The translations under genes were made by a program, and so were the position numbers. The notes below the pieces were generated by a model. It searched no databases. It was not told the DNA's origin and worked only from the letters and a program-made list of their open reading frames with translations. From contig OZ220486.1 in the NCBI GenBank assembly GCA_965116115.1, positions 744,001 through 808,000 of the forward strand: a stretch of DNA of 64,000 nucleotides, in the 5' to 3' direction. This document shows, piece after piece, positions 7,735-15,554 of the stretch. Position 1 is the stretch's first letter; the number at the start of each line of letters is the position of its first letter. This stretch comes from JAPOXR01 sp965116115. GTDB lineage: Bacteria > Pseudomonadota > Alphaproteobacteria > Rhodobacterales > Rhodobacteraceae.

Positions 7735-8712
7735 TCACTGCATGGCTTTGAATGCGTCAACCACCTTCATGCCGGAATCGCCGGCTGCGGAAAGCCATTC
7801 ATCAGTCATGACAACGCCGAATTCGCGCAGTTCGCTCTGCAGCGTGTCGCTGGCGCGTCCCACTGACATGCCGTTCTTCGCGAGTTCGCTCAGGGTGAAT
7901 CCGGTATACTGAATCGAGCGCCATAAGCCGGCGTATTCGGCCAGCGAGGCGCAGCCGTTAACCACGTTCTTGACGGATTCGTCGAGACCGTTCCATGCAT
8001 CCGCGTTCACGAATACGTAATTCCGGGGGAGCCAAGCGTCGACTTCATAGAAGTGGGTCAGGCTTTCCCAGACTTTTCTGTCATATCCGGTGGATCCCGA
8101 AGAGATCATGGATTCGGCGACGCCGGTTGCGAACGCCTGCGAAATTTCAGCGGCTTCGATCTGAACCGGAATCATGCCGGCTAGTTCGGCGATGCGGGCT
8201 GTCGCGGTGTTGTACGATCTGAATTTGATTCCGTCCATGTCAGCGACTGAATTGACTTCTTTCTTGAAGTAAAGGCCCTGCGGCGGCCATGGAACCGAAT
8301 AGAGGAGATGCAGGCCCTGTGAATTCAGGAGTTCCGCCATTTCCGGCTTGGCGGCTTCCCACAGTTTCGCGGCATCGTCGAATGATGTGGCGAGGAACGG
8401 AATTGAATCAATGCCGAACAGCGCGTCTTCGTTTTGGTGAGCGGACAGCAGGCGCTCACCGATCAGCGCCTGTCCGGTTTGCACGGCGCGCTTGATTTCA
8501 TTTCCCTTGAACAGCGAGCCGCCCGGGTGGGTGACGATTTCAAGCGCGCCGCTGGTCCCTGTCGTCACGCAGCCGGCGAATTCCGCGCCCGTCGCGGAAT
8601 GGAAATTGGTGGCGGAGTAGGCCATGGGCATGTCCCACTTCTCGGCAAAACCCGGCGCCGCCCAAAGAACGGCGGCCAGGGCTGCGGATGTCGCTGGCAT
8701 GATTTTATGCAT
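7735..8712 (-). CDS. dctP: TRAP transporter substrate-binding protein (DctP-like)
   Basis: The ATG at 8710-8712 has an excellent AAGGAGG ribosome site eight bases upstream, so this start is preferred over the longer open frame to 8940. The 325-residue protein has an export signal (MHKIMPATSAALAAVLWAAPGFA) and then the DctP fold: PGGSLFKGNEIKRAVQTGQ, MDGIKFRSYNTATARIAEL (binding-site Arg-rich block) and ISSGSTGYDRKVWESLTHF. The protein collects the substrate in the periplasm and hands it to DctQM. It is the first gene of the operon and lies downstream of a DadA-like oxidoreductase on the same strand. Confidence 0.9.
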   Translation of the reverse strand: MHKIMPATSAALAAVLWAAPGFAEKWDMPMAYSATNFHSATGAEFAGCVTTGTSGALEIVTHPGGSLFKGNEIKRAVQTGQALIGERLLSAHQNEDALFGIDSIPFLATSFDDAAKLWEAAKPEMAELLNSQGLHLLYSVPWPPQGLYFKKEVNSVADMDGIKFRSYNTATARIAELAGMIPVQIEAAEISQAFATGVAESMISSGSTGYDRKVWESLTHFYEVDAWLPRNYVFVNADAWNGLDESVKNVVNGCASLAEYAGLWRSIQYTGFTLSELAKNGMSVGRASDTLQSELREFGVVMTDEWLSAAGDSGMKVVDAFKAMQ

Positions 8713-8881
8713 TTCTATTGTTACCTCCTTGGTTATGTCCGTCCTCCCGAAGGAACGGCCGCTGCTATAATCCCGCGGAACAGACCTGAAGTCAAGATGA
8801 ATGTTCGGCGGCCCGGCCCTCTCCGGAAGGCCGCCGCCTGTGAGTCGTCCGGAAACCCGCCGTGTCATGATGTCCTGAGTT

Positions 8882-10120
8882 TCAAAGAAAGCGGTTCGGA
8901 TCGAAAGGTCTGGTATCCGTGCCCGGATCCCGCCCGGCAACCAGTCTTGCCACGATGCGTCCGGATTTGGGACTTCCGGTCAGGCCGATATGATGATGCC
9001 CGAATGCCAGGAACAGCCTTGAGTTCCCGATCTCGCCGATCAGGGGCAGGCTGTCGACCAGCGCCGGGCGGTGGCCGGACCAATGCTCCTCGCTGTCCCA
9101 GGTGAGACCGGGAAAAGCTTCGCGGGTCATGCGGCGAATCAGATCCAGCGGCGCGGGAGACGGCGGCTGTCCGAGGCCGCCGAACTCCAGGATGCCTGCG
9201 CATCTGAGACCGTTTTCCATCGGCGAGGCGACAAATTTTCCGGCAGCCACCATGACCGGATCGCGCGGCTGGACGGACGGGTTCCGGAAATTGATGTGGT
9301 AGCCGCGCTCAGACTGCATGGGGATGCTGATTCCCGTTTTCCGCAGCAGTCCGCGGGACCAGACGCCGGCGGCGACCACCGCCGCGTCGCATTCGATTTC
9401 TCCGTCGTCTGTGATCACGGCGCGCAGCCGTCCGCCGGCAAGATCCAGGCCGGACACGCGGATTTTTTTGAATCTTCCTCCCGCATCGGCGAATCCCGAT
9501 GCCAGATCCTTCACGTATTGACCGGGATTGCGGACAAGGCCGTGATTCCTGAGCAGTGCGAGAAATCTGATGCCCGGCCCGAGAGCAGGCTCGATGCCGG
9601 TGACCGCATCGCCTTCGATTTCTTCGGGCGCCAGTCCCGCCTCGCGCCGCAGAGACCAGACATAACCGTCTTTTTCGTAGGCCGCCCGGTCAGAATAGGC
9701 GAAAAGATAGCAGGAATCCCGCAGCCATTTTTCAGCGGGAGTGCCTGCCGCCAAGTCCCGGTGCTGACTGACGGCGTCGCAGACGATATCTGCCAGCCCG
9801 GCCGCGGCGCGCCGCGTATCCTTGTCATTGGCATGGAGCAGATAACGAAGCAGCCAAGGCGCGAAAAAAGGCAGACGACGCCACAGCACGAACAAAGGCG
9901 AATCCCGATCGAACGCGTAAGCCGGGATCTTGGCCGCGAGTCCCGGCGTCGTTACGGGAACCACCGAGCACGCTGCCAGAACGCCGGCATTTCCGAAGGA
10001 AGCCCCTTCTCCGGGGCTGTGGGAATCGATCAGCATCACATCGCGGCCTTCCCGCTGCAGCCAAATGGCGGCGGAGACGCCGGCGATTCCCGCGCCGATC
10101 ACTATTACCGGTTTGCTCAC
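8882..10120 (-). CDS. FAD-dependent D-amino-acid dehydrogenase-like oxidoreductase
   Basis: 412 residues of the DAO/DadA family. The N-terminal Rossmann motif VIVIGAGIAGVSAAIWLQRE binds FAD; GASFGNAGVLAACSVVP follows as in DadA and D-hydroxyproline dehydrogenases. The C-terminal block HHHIGLTGSPKSGRIVARL closes the FAD site. Such enzymes oxidise D-amino acids or related imino-forming substrates to keto acids in the cytoplasm or at the membrane face. The TRAP transporter just downstream on the same strand and the Asp/Glu racemase family gene on the other side suggest uptake and oxidation of an amino-acid-like compound (inference). The exact substrate is unknown. Confidence 0.85.
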   Translation of the reverse strand: MSKPVIVIGAGIAGVSAAIWLQREGRDVMLIDSHSPGEGASFGNAGVLAACSVVPVTTPGLAAKIPAYAFDRDSPLFVLWRRLPFFAPWLLRYLLHANDKDTRRAAAGLADIVCDAVSQHRDLAAGTPAEKWLRDSCYLFAYSDRAAYEKDGYVWSLRREAGLAPEEIEGDAVTGIEPALGPGIRFLALLRNHGLVRNPGQYVKDLASGFADAGGRFKKIRVSGLDLAGGRLRAVITDDGEIECDAAVVAAGVWSRGLLRKTGISIPMQSERGYHINFRNPSVQPRDPVMVAAGKFVASPMENGLRCAGILEFGGLGQPPSPAPLDLIRRMTREAFPGLTWDSEEHWSGHRPALVDSLPLIGEIGNSRLFLAFGHHHIGLTGSPKSGRIVARLVAGRDPGTDTRPFDPNRFL

Positions 10121-10137
10121 GTCCGCTCCTTTTTCCT

Positions 10138-10242
10138 TAGAGTTTGTTCAATACTACTGTATCCAGTATGTAGATCCGCTTAAATCATGATGTGTGTTCT
10201 ATGATTTGGTATGTGAAATCGACTTTAGGAACAGGCTCTTAC
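10138..10242. repeat. About 105-bp MITE-like palindromic repeat
   Basis: Ends TTAGAGTTTGTTC (10138) and GGAACAGGCTCTTA (10242) form imperfect inverted repeats. Inside is TGTAGATCCGCTTAAATC, one arm of the IS30 right-end hairpin. Related ends occur at 29890-30034, 46128 and 48670. It carries no gene. Confidence 0.5.
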
Positions 10243-10508
10243 GGAGGCGCCGGTGCAGACAGTTATCCTCTGACGCGGTGAAATGCGACAGGTTTTGAAA
10301 CTCCCGCCCAGCGGCGCACGCGGGTCGCCGCTGGAATCCGTCTTTCAAGACGTGTTCCCCGCTGAGTCTGGAGGAACCGTATGTTGCGGGCGGCGGTTCG
10401 CTCATCGGGATTTATCCCCCGAAATGGTTATTGTGCCGCGCATGCGATATCCCTAACAGATCAATGAGCGGGGCGGCGAGAAAAAACAGCGGCGGAAATG
10501 AGCGCGGC

Positions 10509-11279
10509 ATGAACACTCAACCGGGAGGAAAAACCGTTTACGGAGCTTGTGTCGGCATACTGATGCTGGAGACCCGGTTTCCGCGGATCGTCGGAGATAT
10601 CGGAAATGCGCTGACCTGGCCGTTTCCGGTTCAGTTCAGGGTTGTCCGCGGAGCGTCCCCTGACAGGGTCGTGCGCAGGCGGGCTGAGGGTCTTCTGGAT
10701 GCTTTCGCCGCAGCGGCTGAGGATCTCGTGGCGCACGGCGCTGACGGAATTGCCACGAACTGCGGCTTCCTGTCGCTGATTCAAGAGGAACTTAAACAGA
10801 GGGTCGGCGTGCCGGCAGCCTGTTCTTCGCTGATGCAGGTTCCCATGGTGAACGCGGCGCTGCCCGGCGGCAAGAAAGCCGGCGTACTGACGATTTCTTC
10901 CGAAACGCTGGAAAATGATCATCTTGAAGCGGCCGGCGCCCCATTGGACACTCCGGTGGCGGGAACAGGCGCGGAAAGCGAATTCACCCGCAAAATATTG
11001 GATGATCAGCCGGAAATCGACTTTGATCAGTGTCAGGAAGACATCCGCCGCGCCGCCTTGGAGCTTGTTTCCAAACACAGTGATGTCGGAGCCATCGTTC
11101 TTGAATGCACGAATATGGTTCCGTTCGCCGCTGACCTCCGCAGACTCACCGGGCTGCCTGTATATTCCGTTTATTCCCACATTTGCTGGCTGCAGGCCGG
11201 ACTTATGCCGCGAAAATTCAACCGTGATCTGGACGACCCCAGACCGGTGCTCAGGCAAAGCGGTATCGTTCGCCCGTGA
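10509..11279 (+). CDS. Aspartate/glutamate racemase superfamily protein
   Basis: About 256 residues from the ATG at 10509 (a GGCGGA lies 10-15 bases upstream; the frame is also open to a TTG at 10431). The two cysteines of the Asp/Glu racemase fold are present in the expected places: DGIATNCGFLSLIQEEL in the first domain and GAIVLECTNMVPFAADLRR in the second. PVYSVYSH near the end completes the active site. Enzymes of this superfamily racemise or isomerise amino acids, hydantoins or maleate without a cofactor. It is transcribed divergently from the oxidoreductase and TRAP genes, which fits a small amino-acid utilisation cluster. I cannot assign the substrate. Confidence 0.85.
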   Translation: MNTQPGGKTVYGACVGILMLETRFPRIVGDIGNALTWPFPVQFRVVRGASPDRVVRRRAEGLLDAFAAAAEDLVAHGADGIATNCGFLSLIQEELKQRVGVPAACSSLMQVPMVNAALPGGKKAGVLTISSETLENDHLEAAGAPLDTPVAGTGAESEFTRKILDDQPEIDFDQCQEDIRRAALELVSKHSDVGAIVLECTNMVPFAADLRRLTGLPVYSVYSHICWLQAGLMPRKFNRDLDDPRPVLRQSGIVRP

Positions 11280-11389
11280 ATTCGCAGGCCCGACAGGCGG
11301 GACCCGGAAAACGGCCCGGAGCTCGGTTCGCGTCCGCGCATGGTAAGTTTCCCGGCCGGCGCTGTCTTCCGCATTAGGGCTTTGCCGTC

Positions 11390-12076
11390 GTGTGCAGTCT
11401 GTTTTCGAACTTGACGCCGCACGAATCGATGATCGGCCTGTTCTCGGCGCGGCCGTCGGAACCCCCTGACGCTGCTCCCTCGAAGCGGGCTGTGTTCCCC
11501 CGCAACAGGGCGGCGATTGTCGCGGCCAGCAATTCCAGCGAGCGGGAGGTCAGGTATCTCCATTGGGGATTTCTTCTGCCGCAGGCATCGAAACGCACCG
11601 GCCGGCCGATCAAGCCCAAGGCCGTGGTCAACGCGCGCGGCGAAAAGATCGGGACGTCTCCATTCTGGCGTGACAGCTTCAGGTACCGCCGTTGTCTCGT
11701 TCCGGCCACTGCGTATTGCGAGACCAGAGGGCGCGGGCCGGCGGTTTACCACTGGTTCGGCATCGCGGACGAAGCCGGTCGGCCGGCCCCGTTCGCATTT
11801 GCCGGTCTATGGCAGATTTTTCATGGCGATCATTACCGTGCCGGCGGCGCCCAAAGCGCCTTTGCGGTCGTGACAACCGAGCCCAATGAATTCACGGCGC
11901 AATACCACAATCGCATGCCGCTCATTCTGAACGCTGAAAAGTATGAGCAGTGGCTGTCGGGAACGGAGGCGGAGGCCGCCGAACTTCTGAAGCCTCGGGA
12001 TGTCGGCGGCTTGTTCGAGATTGCCGGAGGAGAGGGCCTGAAATTCTGCCCGGACGAAGACGGAATGCTCGTCTGA
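11390..12076 (+). CDS. HMCES/YedK-type SOS-response-associated DNA-protein crosslinking protein
   Basis: 228 residues starting Met-Cys; removal of Met exposes the catalytic Cys2 that forms a thiazolidine link with abasic sites in single-stranded DNA. Further SRAP motifs are visible: YLHWGFLLPQ, VVNARGEKI, RRCLVPATAYCE (family EWR/CxxP-like block), FAFAGLW, FAVVTTEPN and YHNRMPLIL, which holds the catalytic His. Length matches the family. The central acid of the usual FYEW motif appears as AYCETRG, so the Glu is conserved. It acts in the cytoplasm to shield abasic sites at replication forks. It stands alone after the racemase gene. Confidence 0.9.
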   Translation: MCSLFSNLTPHESMIGLFSARPSEPPDAAPSKRAVFPRNRAAIVAASNSSEREVRYLHWGFLLPQASKRTGRPIKPKAVVNARGEKIGTSPFWRDSFRYRRCLVPATAYCETRGRGPAVYHWFGIADEAGRPAPFAFAGLWQIFHGDHYRAGGAQSAFAVVTTEPNEFTAQYHNRMPLILNAEKYEQWLSGTEAEAAELLKPRDVGGLFEIAGGEGLKFCPDEDGMLV

Positions 12077-12079
12077 ATC

Positions 12080-12889
12080 CAGATATCCGCACAACTTGGG
12101 CATTCATCCGGACTGTTGCGGGCGGCAAGCTCAGAGCAGGCTTTCAGCAGCGTCTCGCTTTCGAAGTCAGGCGTCTGCTCCGGCTGTTGTGTCCCGCAAA
12201 CCGGTTTTTCAGCGTGTGTCAGACCGCGGGGCGGCCAGATGCCGAACTGACGCAGCCGGCGTCCGAAAGTCATTGAAGTGATGAAATGATGAATTGAGGA
12301 AATGCGGTCTGGCGTGCGCATCTTCGGCGGTGAACCGCAATCCCGTCGTCTCTTAAGACGCCGTCAGAAAAGCTGTTCTGAAAGAATTGGATTTCCACTT
12401 GCAATTCTCCTGCGTTCGCCGGATTGCCCTATGTTGCTGCGGAAAGGGCGTCGCACGCGGACTGCCGTTGAACACCCGCCCGATCAAGCGTACCTGTCAA
12501 AATGGAGGTTTTGAATGTGGGGAACCCACACTGAAAGAATGAATACAGAAGAAGACGTTTTCTTTGACGTCGGAATACGTGATATCTATGCCTAAGTATC
12601 CGAGGATAGGGCTGGCGGGCAGTATCACCGTATCAAGGACGCCCATGTAACGCTGAAATGCATCACGAAGGTCAGCAGGCAGCATTTCTGTCAGGGTCTG
12701 AGCACAGCAGATTGAGCACAGCAGATGTTGTGGTCACTCCGCAAAGGCGTTTTCGGAGTTCGATTTTGTTGAGCGACGTGGAAATTCGGTGCATGCGGCT
12801 GCGGTTGGAATTCGACAGCAGCCGGATCAGCTGCTCCGTCTCTTCCAAGCAGTCCTTCGGGTGAAGCCGCTGGCCGACAAGCAACAACA
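12080..12889. other. Gene-poor stretch of about 800 bp
   Basis: Several short frames overlap here on both strands, but none shows family motifs, a good ribosome site or a coherent composition. The last part precedes an integrase relic and may be decayed phage or island DNA. Confidence 0.4.
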
Positions 12890-13222
12890 GTGAAAGACAA
12901 TCCGTATGTGATTGTCGGGCGCGAGCCAGACGACCACCTTGTCAATCTGCAGAAGCTTTGGTGGCGGTTGCGCAAATTGGCGGAGCTCGACGATGTGCGG
13001 TTCCATGATCTGCGGCACAGCTTCGCCGTCGGTGCTGGCATCCCGCTTGCCGTCATCGGCGGACTGCTTGGTCATCGCAGCGTTCAGACGACCGCCCGCT
13101 ATGCCCGTCTCCTCAAACAGGCGAGCAACATCGCTGGGGGGCTGCTTGCCTCAAAGCCCATTAACGCCGACGCTCTGAGTCAGCTGTCGATCGAAAGAAC
13201 TCCAAGGCTTGACAAAACATAA
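12890..13222 (+). pseudogene. Tyrosine recombinase (phage integrase), C-terminal relic
   Basis: The 110-codon frame (GTG at 12890) contains the catalytic C-terminal blocks of a tyrosine recombinase: VRFHDLRHSFAVGAG (HxLR box), LLGHRSVQTTARYARL (GH box and the nucleophile Tyr). The N-terminal arm and core-binding domains and the first catalytic Arg are missing, and no continuation was found upstream in any frame. It sits directly before the higBA locus and probably marks a former island edge. Confidence 0.85.
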
Positions 13223-13505
13223 CCCAAAGGTTATACTCTGATGGCTTGGACAGTCGCCTTCGCTAACGAATTCATGCCGGAGTTTGAAGCATTTTCCGAA
13301 GCCGTACAGGATGAATTACTGCTGAACGCCAAGCTGCTTGAGACCTATGGCCCGCAATTCGGTCGGCCACATGTGGATACGCTGAACGGCTCAACCTATT
13401 CCAATTGAAGGAGTTGAGGTTCAGAGCAGACAATGGGGTCTGGCGCGTCGCATTCGCGTTCGATCCTGAGCGCAACGCGATCCTTTTGGTCGCGGGTAAC
13501 AAGGG

Positions 13506-14940
13506 GGGAATGTCCCGCTTGATGTTGAAACCCGCAGGAGCGATGCTGCCTGTCGGCTATCTACGCGGCTTCCTTGAGCCGGTCAAGCCGATCCTTTCGA
13601 CGATGTTCGATGAGAGCCTGCTTGAGAACGGGCAGCTGCCTGTACGCCTTGATGCGGCGGAAACCCTTCTCGGCCTCCATCATGCCGGCAGCGGTCCATC
13701 GCAGAGCCATCCCGGCGTTCCTCCAGCGCTTCACGTTGCGGCAGACCTGCCGGACCGTGCTGTTCATCGACTCGATGATGTTCGTGCTCGCCAGCGACCG
13801 CCGCAGCTCTGACGGCAGGCCGAGCCGGGAGACGGTCAGGACCTCGTCCAAGCCCTCAAGTATCGACCGGGAGACGTCCGGAGCCTCCTGTTCGAACCGC
13901 TGAGCCAGGCTGCGCATCAGCCGCTCGGCCTTGTCGGCGTCATCAAGTTCCCAGGCTTGCCTGAGCGTCCGCCGCACGCCGGCGTGATGTTCCGCGGCGA
14001 GACGGTCGATGATGTTGCGGCCCTTGTGAACCTGACAGCGCTGAATAGGGATGTCCGCGCCGAAAGTGCGCCGGATCGCCTTGCTGAGCGCCCTGGCTCC
14101 GTCGACGATGAACAGATAACAGCCCTTCGGATCAAGCCCGCGCCGGATCAGATCATCAAGCAGAGCCTGCACGGTCGCGGCGTTCTCCGTCGCGCCTTCG
14201 ATGACGCCCAGCGGGCGCTTACGCCCCGACGCGTCAATGCCGACGGCCCCGATCATCAGCAGGCGGTCGCTCATATGCAGCCCGTCGATCTGAATCGCGA
14301 CGAGATCAAGCTCCGACAGATCGGAAGTCATCCATTCATCAAACTTCGCCTGCGTCAACGCCTTGAACCGGCGGGACACGGCCGATTTCGACAGCCCGCA
14401 GCCCGCCCCGCAGGGAACCCCGGCCTCCGGAATCCTCACCGCCCGGCGGAACTTGCGGGTCGCTGCGTTCGCGGTCATCAAGTTCACCGCCCATCGGTCG
14501 AGATAGCCGTCCGCGGAGATTTCTTCCCAGCTCGGCAGAGACATCTCCTTGCCCGCAGCCTTGCAGCGGAGACGCGGACGGTCGATGCCGACCTTGCCGC
14601 CGTGAAACCCGACCTGGGAACGCGTATGGCACTGGCGGTGCCCCGGCTTGTCGGGAGAATGACTGTGACGTTTCCCGGCCAGCCGTTCGGCGTCCTCGTC
14701 CATCATCTGCCGCAGATACGCGATGCCCGTCGTCAGGCAGAATTTCTCGAAACTCTCGGTCACGTCTTCGTACGCCTCTTCGACGAGCGCGTTGATGTTC
14801 GGAGCGCTGGCGGAGGCGCCGGGGAATGTGCTAACGGTTTTCATGGTGTTGCTTCCTTTTCTTCAAAAAATCCCCGAGCTGATTCTCGGGGGAGAGGCAA
14901 CACCGCCCATATCAAATTCAACATCAAGTGGGACATCCCC
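13506..14940 (-). mobile_element. Complete IS256-family element inside higB
   Basis: 1435 bp with inverted ends GGGAATGTCCCGCTTGATG (left) and GGGGATGTCCCACTTGATG (right, reverse complement), flanked by the 8-bp target duplication AACAAGGG at 13498-13505 and 14941-14948. Size, ends and 8-bp duplication fit IS256. The exact duplication shows a simple, probably recent, insertion. Confidence 0.95.
13561..14844 (-). CDS. IS256-family (Mutator-type) transposase
   Basis: 427 residues, full length for IS256 transposases. Catalytic triad regions are visible: LDLVAIQIDGLHM (first Asp), LFIVDGARALSKAI (second Asp) and STNIIESMNSTVRQ (Glu). The RCQVHKGRNIIDRL block between them contains the conserved CxxH. 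No frameshift or internal stop was seen, so this copy could be active. Confidence 0.93.
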   Translation of the reverse strand: MKTVSTFPGASASAPNINALVEEAYEDVTESFEKFCLTTGIAYLRQMMDEDAERLAGKRHSHSPDKPGHRQCHTRSQVGFHGGKVGIDRPRLRCKAAGKEMSLPSWEEISADGYLDRWAVNLMTANAATRKFRRAVRIPEAGVPCGAGCGLSKSAVSRRFKALTQAKFDEWMTSDLSELDLVAIQIDGLHMSDRLLMIGAVGIDASGRKRPLGVIEGATENAATVQALLDDLIRRGLDPKGCYLFIVDGARALSKAIRRTFGADIPIQRCQVHKGRNIIDRLAAEHHAGVRRTLRQAWELDDADKAERLMRSLAQRFEQEAPDVSRSILEGLDEVLTVSRLGLPSELRRSLASTNIIESMNSTVRQVCRNVKRWRNAGMALRWTAAGMMEAEKGFRRIKAYRQLPVLKQALIEHRRKDRLDRLKEAA

Positions 14941-15039
14941 AACAAGGGCGGCACGAATGAGAAACGGTTTTACAAGCGATTGATTGGCACGGCAGACAAT
15001 CGCTACGCCGATCACCTGAAACGAATAGGACGCTAGGTT

Positions 15040-15363
15040 ATGGTCATCACACTGAAAAAGGTTCTGGAATCCCTGCCGCCTGAGCGGCGCGCGGAAATCG
15101 ACCGCCGTCACGAGGAACTCGTCAATGAAGTCGAGTCGCTCAAGGAATTGCGTCGGCTATCAAAGCTTTCCCAGGCTAAGATCGCCGAAACGCTGAAGAT
15201 AAGCCAGCCTGCCATCTCGAAGATCGAGAAGCAGACGGATATGTATCTCTCCACCTTGCGGAGTTACGTTGAGGCAATGGGTGGCGAACTCGACGTGGTC
15301 GTCCGTTTGCCCGACCGGGAGCAAGTGAAAGTGAAGTCGCTGGAGGATGTCACCGAATCCTGA
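15040..15363 (+). CDS. higA: HigA-like XRE-family antitoxin
   Basis: 107 residues. A charged N-terminal helix (ERRAEIDRRHEELVNEVES) is followed by a helix-turn-helix, LSKLSQAKIAETLKISQPA with the recognition helix ISKIEKQ, and a C-terminal part (YVEAMGGELDVVVRLPD) common in HigA proteins that partner Gp49-like toxins. It is intact although its toxin gene is doubly broken. It begins 3 bp after the toxin stop. Normally it binds the operon promoter and neutralises HigB; whether it is still transcribed past the IS256 element is unknown. Confidence 0.88.
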   Translation: MVITLKKVLESLPPERRAEIDRRHEELVNEVESLKELRRLSKLSQAKIAETLKISQPAISKIEKQTDMYLSTLRSYVEAMGGELDVVVRLPDREQVKVKSLEDVTES

Positions 15364-15554
15364 GCGGTAACAAGCGATTAGGGACCGACCAGGCCAGCCA
15401 TCCCCGCCTCTCCTTGCCGGCAGCCGCCGGCAAGGAGAATCCGCGACAGGATAGCACGGCTGCGGATGAGCGATGAAATTAAAGTTTGCTGCAGCCTCGC
15501 GTCGCATGCACCTCTGTGGATAACTCCTGATGGCATTATCCTCATTATCCTTGG

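Larger units (their letters stand above)
13242..15036 (+). pseudogene. higB: HigB-like (Gp49/RelE fold) toxin gene split by IS256 and by a frameshift
   Basis: The toxin begins at the ATG at 13242 (MAWTVAFANEFMPEFEAF), and reads to VDTLNGSTYSN. There a missing T brings a stop; the homology resumes one frame over as KELRFRADNGVWRVAFAF and AILLVAGNKGG. At 13506 a complete IS256 element enters. The rest of the toxin (GGTNEKRFYKRLI, ADNRYADHLKRIGR) follows from 14941 to the TAG at 15034. Removing the IS and one copy of its 8-bp duplication restores GNKGGTNEKRFYK exactly. The cognate antitoxin follows 3 bp after the stop. In intact systems this toxin cleaves mRNA at the ribosome. Confidence 0.9.

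Noticed and set aside
10461..11258. 265-codon minus-strand frame opposite the racemase
   Set aside because: No motifs; the plus strand has both catalytic Cys blocks.
13957..15036. 359-codon plus-strand frame opposite the IS256 transposase
   Set aside because: Shadow of the transposase; only its last codons coincide with the toxin tail.
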